Shown here in pieces: positions 7,479 through 10,497 of a stretch of DNA of 10,497 nucleotides. This DNA is from Methanobacteriota archaeon (lineage in GTDB: Archaea > Halobacteriota > Syntropharchaeia > DAOWMC01), in the NCBI GenBank assembly GCA_030643285.1, contig DAOWMC010000014.1, positions 1 through 10,497 on the forward strand. The letters are read 5' to 3'. The position numbers and the translations under genes were made by a program. The stretch's first letter is position 1. Every line of letters begins with the position of its first letter. Below the pieces are notes generated by a model, which saw only the letters and a list, made by a program, of their open reading frames with translations, was not told the origin of the DNA and did not search any database.

Positions 7479-8183
7479 TCAGAATAACCCTACTTCTGAG
7501 TGTACAACCAGTCCATTGTTTGTGATGGAGTAGGGCCTTATCTCTCTTGAGTGTTCGATTCTTCTCATTTTAACAATCTCAATCGCCAGCTGTGCTTCTC
7601 TTAAGTCTTCCACCCGCTCTGCCCTTATATATCGTAAAACAATAACACCATCAGCCAGGTATTCGACCAATCCGAATTTGGAAGAGTAATTGCTAAGTTT
7701 GTCGGTTTCGGTAATAAGTACCACGGTTGATCCGCTACTTTTTATCATCTGACAAAGACTAAAAAGATTGACCCTGCGCTCCGATTCATCGGAAAACAGC
7801 ATCTCAAGCAGCGTTACGGGATCTATCACAACCCTCTGGGGTTTAAATGATTCGATAAGACGAGGTAATTCGCTTTGTATCTGGGTAATTGATGCCTTGA
7901 TATCGGCAGCATCAAGTTTTATAAGCGCAAGTTTTCCATTATCAATGTACTGCTTGATCTCCCATCCACTATTTTTAGCTGTTTCTATCAGCTCACTTTC
8001 ATCCTCATCCAGGCTAATATAAACCGCACTTTCACCATTTTTTAAACCTTCAAAAATGAATTGGAGGCCAAATATAATTTTTCCAGTACCAAAAGACCCT
8101 ATGACAACAATTGTCTGATTGGGTGGAAGGCCCCCTCTGAGCATGTCATCCAGCCCCTGGATTCCTGTTGGGATTCTTTCCAT
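7479..8183 (-). CDS. KaiC/RAD55-like RecA-fold ATPase with altered Walker A Ser/Thr
   Basis: The 234 residues form one KaiC/GvpD/RAD55-type RecA domain. It opens with the family signature IPTGIQGLDDMLRGGLP. Walker A reads GSFGTGKI (29-36): lysine 35 is kept, but the Ser/Thr that binds Mg is Ile36 (codon ATT). The catalytic Glu-Glu region of KaiC reads LDED (58-61). Walker B is VVIDP with Asp121. The C-terminal VKMRR motif and following beta strands are typical of KaiC-like domains. GGGGAGG (8191-8197) lies 7 bases before ATG 8183, inside the end of the preceding kaiC-like gene, with one base between stop and start, so translation is coupled. Members of this superfamily act in signalling, archaellum assembly (ArlH) and regulation; which applies here is unknown. 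Nucleotide binding is plausible, but hydrolysis may be impaired. Confidence 0.82.
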   Translation of the reverse strand: MERIPTGIQGLDDMLRGGLPPNQTIVVIGSFGTGKIIFGLQFIFEGLKNGESAVYISLDEDESELIETAKNSGWEIKQYIDNGKLALIKLDAADIKASITQIQSELPRLIESFKPQRVVIDPVTLLEMLFSDESERRVNLFSLCQMIKSSGSTVVLITETDKLSNYSSKFGLVEYLADGVIVLRYIRAERVEDLREAQLAIEIVKMRRIEHSREIRPYSITNNGLVVHSEVGLF

Positions 8184-8184
8184 T

Positions 8185-9018
8185 TTATCGCCTCCCCATT
8201 ATCATTTTAACGTTAGAAACCTCAAATCCGGTGTTTTTTGTAATTTTTGTCTCAAACTTCGCTATGTTGCCAAATTCAAGCCTCGGAAGCAGACCCCTAA
8301 ACTTCTTAACATACATTGTTCGCTGTCTTTGGGCTGTTCCAATCTCACCCCATTCAAATACGAGTACGCCATCGGCGCAATCGGCAATCTCCACCTGTTT
8401 ACTAACCTCAAAAATATCAGTGGTTAAGAGAGCATATGTAAGACCATTCCAATTTTTAGATGCCTTCTGGAACCCTTTTAGGAATAGAATCAGATCCTGC
8501 CATTTCATAAGATCCGTATACATTCTAACCAGATCTGTGAGGGAATCTATTATAACGAGACTGTTTTCAGCATTTTCGTTTAAAAAGGTGACGAGTGATT
8601 CTACGATACCCTTTTCTTTTCCGAGCCCCTTCAACGAATTAAAGCTATAGGTTCCGTCGGTAAATAAAAAAGGTGAACGTCTGAAATACTCCTCGGAAAA
8701 ATCCATAAAAACCATATTCTCTTTAAATGCCTCATAGTATTCGGGTGTAAATGATTCGAAAACCTCTCTTAACACATCTTCTTCTGATCTTGTAATGGAT
8801 ACATAACAAATCGATTCGGGTATTGTTATATCCCCATTGCTCGGTGCTGATATAACACCTTCTTTAATCAGTGATAACATTATTGCTGATGAGTAAGCAA
8901 ACTCTGTGCTCCCAGCGCCAACTTCCCCTAATAATAGTGTAAACGATCCTGATGGAAATCCACCCTCAATGATCAGGTCTAAAGATGATATTCCCGTAGG
9001 AATGCTTTTTAACTCCAT
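8185..9018 (-). CDS. KaiC/RAD55-like protein lacking the Walker A lysine
   Basis: The 277 residues again begin with the KaiC/RAD55 signature (IPTGISSLDLIIEGGFPSG). The P-loop region is GEVGAGSTEF (31-40), in which the lysine expected after GAG is replaced by Ser. Walker B is present as SLVIIDSL with Asp158. The position of the KaiC catalytic glutamates reads SITRSEED (75-82), so Glu-Glu is not in the usual place. The C-terminal half keeps ADGVLVFEW and a VKKFRGL strand like KaiC-type domains. From memory, some haloarchaeal RAD55-family or HTR-like proteins share a GEVGAG..EF loop, so this may be a family trait, not decay. It is likely a non-hydrolysing or regulatory partner. GGGGAG (9023-9030 region) precedes ATG 9018. 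The gene sits 42 bases after minD and one base before the second kaiC-like gene. Confidence 0.8.
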   Translation of the reverse strand: MELKSIPTGISSLDLIIEGGFPSGSFTLLLGEVGAGSTEFAYSSAIMLSLIKEGVISAPSNGDITIPESICYVSITRSEEDVLREVFESFTPEYYEAFKENMVFMDFSEEYFRRSPFLFTDGTYSFNSLKGLGKEKGIVESLVTFLNENAENSLVIIDSLTDLVRMYTDLMKWQDLILFLKGFQKASKNWNGLTYALLTTDIFEVSKQVEIADCADGVLVFEWGEIGTAQRQRTMYVKKFRGLLPRLEFGNIAKFETKITKNTGFEVSNVKMIMGRR

Positions 9019-9060
9019 TTAATCTCCCCTCTTTTATAATCCATCCTAAGCTATTTATAT

Positions 9061-9823
9061 TTATGCTCGTATCACCTGTGTAATCCTTTCAAACAAACCA
9101 GGCTGATAAGATCTCAACCCATCGACCTCTCCTGCCAGTCTTAAAGATAGCATTTTGAAGGCTTTACTGGAACTGGACCTGGGCATATAAGTTACAACAG
9201 GCTTTCGCACGTCTAAGGCCTTATAAATGCCTCTATCATTAGGAATCTCTATTAAAACCTCGACACCTAAAGTAGTCCTTATATCCTCTTTTTTAATCCC
9301 TGTTCTTCTCTGCTTATTCAGGATGACACCGCCAACTTTAGAACCGGTCATTCCTGCAGCGACTTTCATCTTAAGCGCAGCAGATATTGACTGTAAATCG
9401 GGCGTCACCACCAATAAGGTCTCCTCAGCTATCTTGATTGGAAGTAAACTGTATTTTGTCAGCCCGGCAGGACCGTCAATCAGTATAAAATCATAAGCAT
9501 CACTAAGTTTTGTTATTGCTTTTCCAAGTATTTCCAGGTCCGATTTTAAAAATCCCTGTAATGAAGAACCACAAGGGATTACGTACACCCCACCAACCCC
9601 CCGATAGATTGCCTCCTCTACCTCAGCCTCTCTTCTCAACACTTCATGAAGTGTGACTGATGTTTTTTGCAACCCCAATATTAGCTGTAAACCACCCATT
9701 GCGATATCCGCATCTATAATCAGTCTTTTTACCTAATTGTGAAAGTGCAACGCCCAAATTTGCAGTGACAGTCGACTTCCCTACCCCACCTTTACCAGAA
9801 GTGATACCATATATTCGTGACAT
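9061..9823 (-). CDS. minD: MinD/ParA-like ATPase, frameshifted in this sequence
   Basis: The true gene starts at ATG 9823, with GGGGAT just upstream. It reads MSRIYGITSGKGGVGKST, a complete deviant Walker A (residues 9-18), then TANLGVALSQLGKK. The frame then breaks: LIIDADIAMGGL continues one base out of register. The shift lies at about 9724-9733, in ggtaaaaagactg on the minus strand. Dropping one base gives 253 residues; adding two gives 254, probably LGKKTLIIDAD. The rest is intact, including FILIDGPAGL and TPDLQSISAALKMK, and ends at TAA 9061. MinD-type ATPases switch between membrane-bound dimer and cytosolic monomer to place other components; in haloarchaea relatives affect archaellum and chemosensory-array position. 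No clear C-terminal amphipathic helix is obvious, although ITQVIRA could be part of one. ATG 9699 would lack the P-loop and is not a credible start. An indel error or a recent mutation is likely. Confidence 0.85.
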
Positions 9824-9881
9824 TACTTATCCCCAACTTTATTGCATCTCCAATATGCGCAATACGCCTATTTAACATCAT

Positions 9882-9894
9882 ACTATTAAATAGT
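9882..9894. promoter_or_regulatory. Palindrome ACTATTAAATAGT near the predicted minD start site
   Basis: This is a perfect 6-base dyad around a single A. It lies at the place where transcription of the minD operon is predicted to start from the TATA box at 9916-9909. It could be an operator, but its AT-rich make-up means chance is possible. Confidence 0.3.
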
Positions 9895-9954
9895 TTGGGG
9901 TTATTCAGTATATAAACAATTAAATATATAAAGGTACGTCACATTTATATACAT

Positions 9955-9968
9955 TTACTTGTAAGTAA
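9955..9968. promoter_or_regulatory. Dyad TTACTTGTAAGTAA between TATA box and predicted start
   Basis: The two 6-base arms TTACTT and AAGTAA are perfectly complementary with GT between them. The site begins four bases after the TTTATATA of the plus-strand promoter, where a bound repressor would block RNA polymerase. No regulator is identified for it. Confidence 0.4.
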
Positions 9969-9976
9969 TACTATAT

Positions 9977-9998
9977 TTGCTGTCAAATTGCTGACAAA
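9977..9998. promoter_or_regulatory. Tandem TTGCTGTCAAA/TTGCTGACAAA repeat with internal dyad
   Basis: Two adjacent 11-base units differ at one base (9977-9987 and 9988-9998). Within them TGTCA (9981-9985) and TGACA (9992-9996) are inverted around 6 bases. It lies at or just after the predicted plus-strand start, so it may be an operator or part of the 5' leader. Confidence 0.4.
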
Positions 9999-10038
9999 TA
10001 ATATACTTGAAGGGAGTATGTTAGGGGGGGATGTAACA

Positions 10039-10095
10039 TTGGACAAATTATATTGGTCATGTTTAAGAGCTGGAGGGTACAGTCTTGGCTGGTGA
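10039..10095 (+). CDS. Possible short leader ORF overlapping the coiled-coil gene start
   Basis: A GGGGGGG run (10024-10030) lies 8 bases before TTG 10039, which opens an 18-codon frame reading MDKLYWSCLRAGGYSLGW and ending at TGA 10093-10095. It overlaps the proposed TTG 10085 of the next gene by 11 bases. ATG 10018 in the same frame would give 25 residues, but its GGGAG is only one base away. The peptide could be a translated leader, or the true N-terminus of the next protein if the sequence has another indel. It may also be chance. Confidence 0.25.
   Translation: MDKLYWSCLRAGGYSLGW
10072..10078 (+). promoter_or_regulatory. Ribosome binding site GGAGGGT that selects TTG 10085
   Basis: GGAGGGT lies 6 bases before TTG 10085, ideal spacing for initiation. 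The frame has a TAA at 10064-10066 just upstream, and no ATG or GTG between that stop and TTG 10085. It therefore favours TTG as the start over the internal ATG at codon 18. Confidence 0.6.
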
Positions 10096-10497
10096 GAGTA
10101 ATTCTTTAGATTTGGAGATTCTAGAAGTCGACGAGATGTTAGACGAACTTAGGCAGATATTAGGAGATGAGGATCTTCTGCTATCGCCTGGGAGCGAGGA
10201 CATTAAAAAGCTTGAGGAAAAGAAGGTTAAACTACAGCAAGAGCGGGCAAAATTAGTGGCCGAGATAAAAGATCTGGTCAAGGTGGGCAAGTCAGATGAG
10301 GCAAGTGGTTTAACCGAATTGGCATCAAAAATCTCCGAAGAATTAAATAGGCTCGATGAGATCAAGGAAAGGGCAGCGCAGGGGGCGCCTAATCAAAGTG
10401 AGATCTCAATTGACATAAAACGGACTGAGATGGAAGAGGAGCGGGTTGATCTACTCAAGAAGATTAAAGCTTCGGTTGGGGATGGAAAACAGGAGGA
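10085..10497 (+). CDS. Coiled-coil protein of unknown function, 3' end outside the window
   Basis: The frame is open from the TAA at 10064-10066 to the window end; the TTG start gives 137 visible codons. The product is rich in Glu, Lys, Asp and Leu, without cysteine, signal peptide or membrane segment. After an acidic lead with LEILEVDEMLDELRQIL, residues about 38-65 and 78-97 are heptad-like coiled coils (KKLEEKKVKLQQERAKLVAE, ELASKISEELNRLDEIKE). The stretch around residues 38-72 (DIK, QERAKLVAEIKDLVKVGKS) recurs around 109-136 (DIK, EERVDLLKKIKASVGDGKQ), a likely repeat of about 66 residues. It is divergently transcribed from the minD operon and may share regulation with it. A scaffold or cytoskeletal partner of MinD is inference. 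I do not recognise a family. Confidence 0.65.
   Translation, partial: MAGESNSLDLEILEVDEMLDELRQILGDEDLLLSPGSEDIKKLEEKKVKLQQERAKLVAEIKDLVKVGKSDEASGLTELASKISEELNRLDEIKERAAQGAPNQSEISIDIKRTEMEEERVDLLKKIKASVGDGKQE

Larger units (their letters stand above)
9824..10038. promoter_or_regulatory. Divergent promoter region between minD and the coiled-coil gene
   Basis: For the plus-strand gene there is a perfect TTTATATA at 9944-9951, predicting a start near 9975. For the minus-strand minD operon there are two copies of TTTATATA read on the minus strand, at 9932-9925 and 9916-9909; the latter predicts a start near 9885. GTATATAAA (9908-9916) and TTTATATAC (9944-9952) form a perfect 9-base inverted pair, which gives the region a symmetric bidirectional look. 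Basis: archaeal TATA-box consensus and usual spacing; starts are not measured. No tRNA, riboswitch or ORF is apparent in this stretch. Confidence 0.55.

Noticed and set aside
8119..8650. Plus-strand frames of 102 and 160 codons
   Set aside because: They lie antisense to the well-supported kaiC-like genes and resemble no known family.
9061..9699. A short MinD starting at ATG 9699
   Set aside because: That Met belongs to the DADIAMGG motif. The Walker A lies upstream at ATG 9823 in another frame, so a frameshift explains the data better.
9723..9733. Programmed ribosomal frameshifting in minD
   Set aside because: The required shift is +1 (or -2), and the site (T AAA AAG A) is not a complete -1 slippery heptamer. 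No strong downstream structure is obvious. A simple indel is more likely.
10063..10365. Minus-strand 100-codon frame with Ser-rich product
   Set aside because: It is antisense to the coiled-coil gene. The Ser-rich composition is what the Glu/Leu-rich sense gene produces, and there is no ribosome binding site support.

Overview
The window looks like a chromosomal segment of a euryarchaeon, probably a methanogen or ANME-type lineage. The evidence is archaeal TTTATATA boxes, GGAGG-type ribosome binding sites, an archaeal winged-helix regulator paired with an ADP-forming acyl-CoA synthetase alpha subunit, two KaiC/RAD55-like ATPases and a MinD-like ATPase. The lineage is inferred from gene content only. 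I see no rRNA, tRNA, CRISPR array, insertion sequence or phage gene.

Region 1 (1-3943, plus strand): the 3' part of a TrpE-type anthranilate synthase large subunit, cut by the window edge, is followed after one base by its glutamine amidotransferase partner TrpG. Both resemble the two halves of the single-chain TrpEG enzymes, but here they are separate genes. Next come a winged-helix regulator and the alpha subunit of an ADP-forming acyl-CoA synthetase. No beta (ATP-grasp) subunit is visible.

Region 2 (3999-6546, minus strand): a two-gene module converges on region 1. A small protein with an N-terminal winged helix, a coiled coil and a second helix-rich domain overlaps by 38 bases a 642-residue AAA+-type ATPase. 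The ATPase carries a CxxCxxC cluster and a C-terminal segment that fits the D...ExK pattern of PD-(D/E)XK nucleases. I know no described system with exactly this architecture. It is the strongest candidate here for an uncharacterised system acting on DNA.

Region 3 (6792-9823, minus strand): a compact apparent operon encodes a MinD-like ATPase (frameshifted in this sequence near 9724-9733), two KaiC/RAD55-like ATPases and a metallo-beta-lactamase-fold hydrolase. Both KaiC-like proteins have altered P-loops: one lacks the Walker A lysine, the other the Mg-binding Ser/Thr. A spatial-organisation or signalling role is inferred.

Region 4 (9824-10497): a divergent promoter region with three TATA-like boxes and several short dyads separates the minD operon from a plus-strand coiled-coil gene. 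That gene probably starts at TTG 10085, has internal repeats, and runs off the window.
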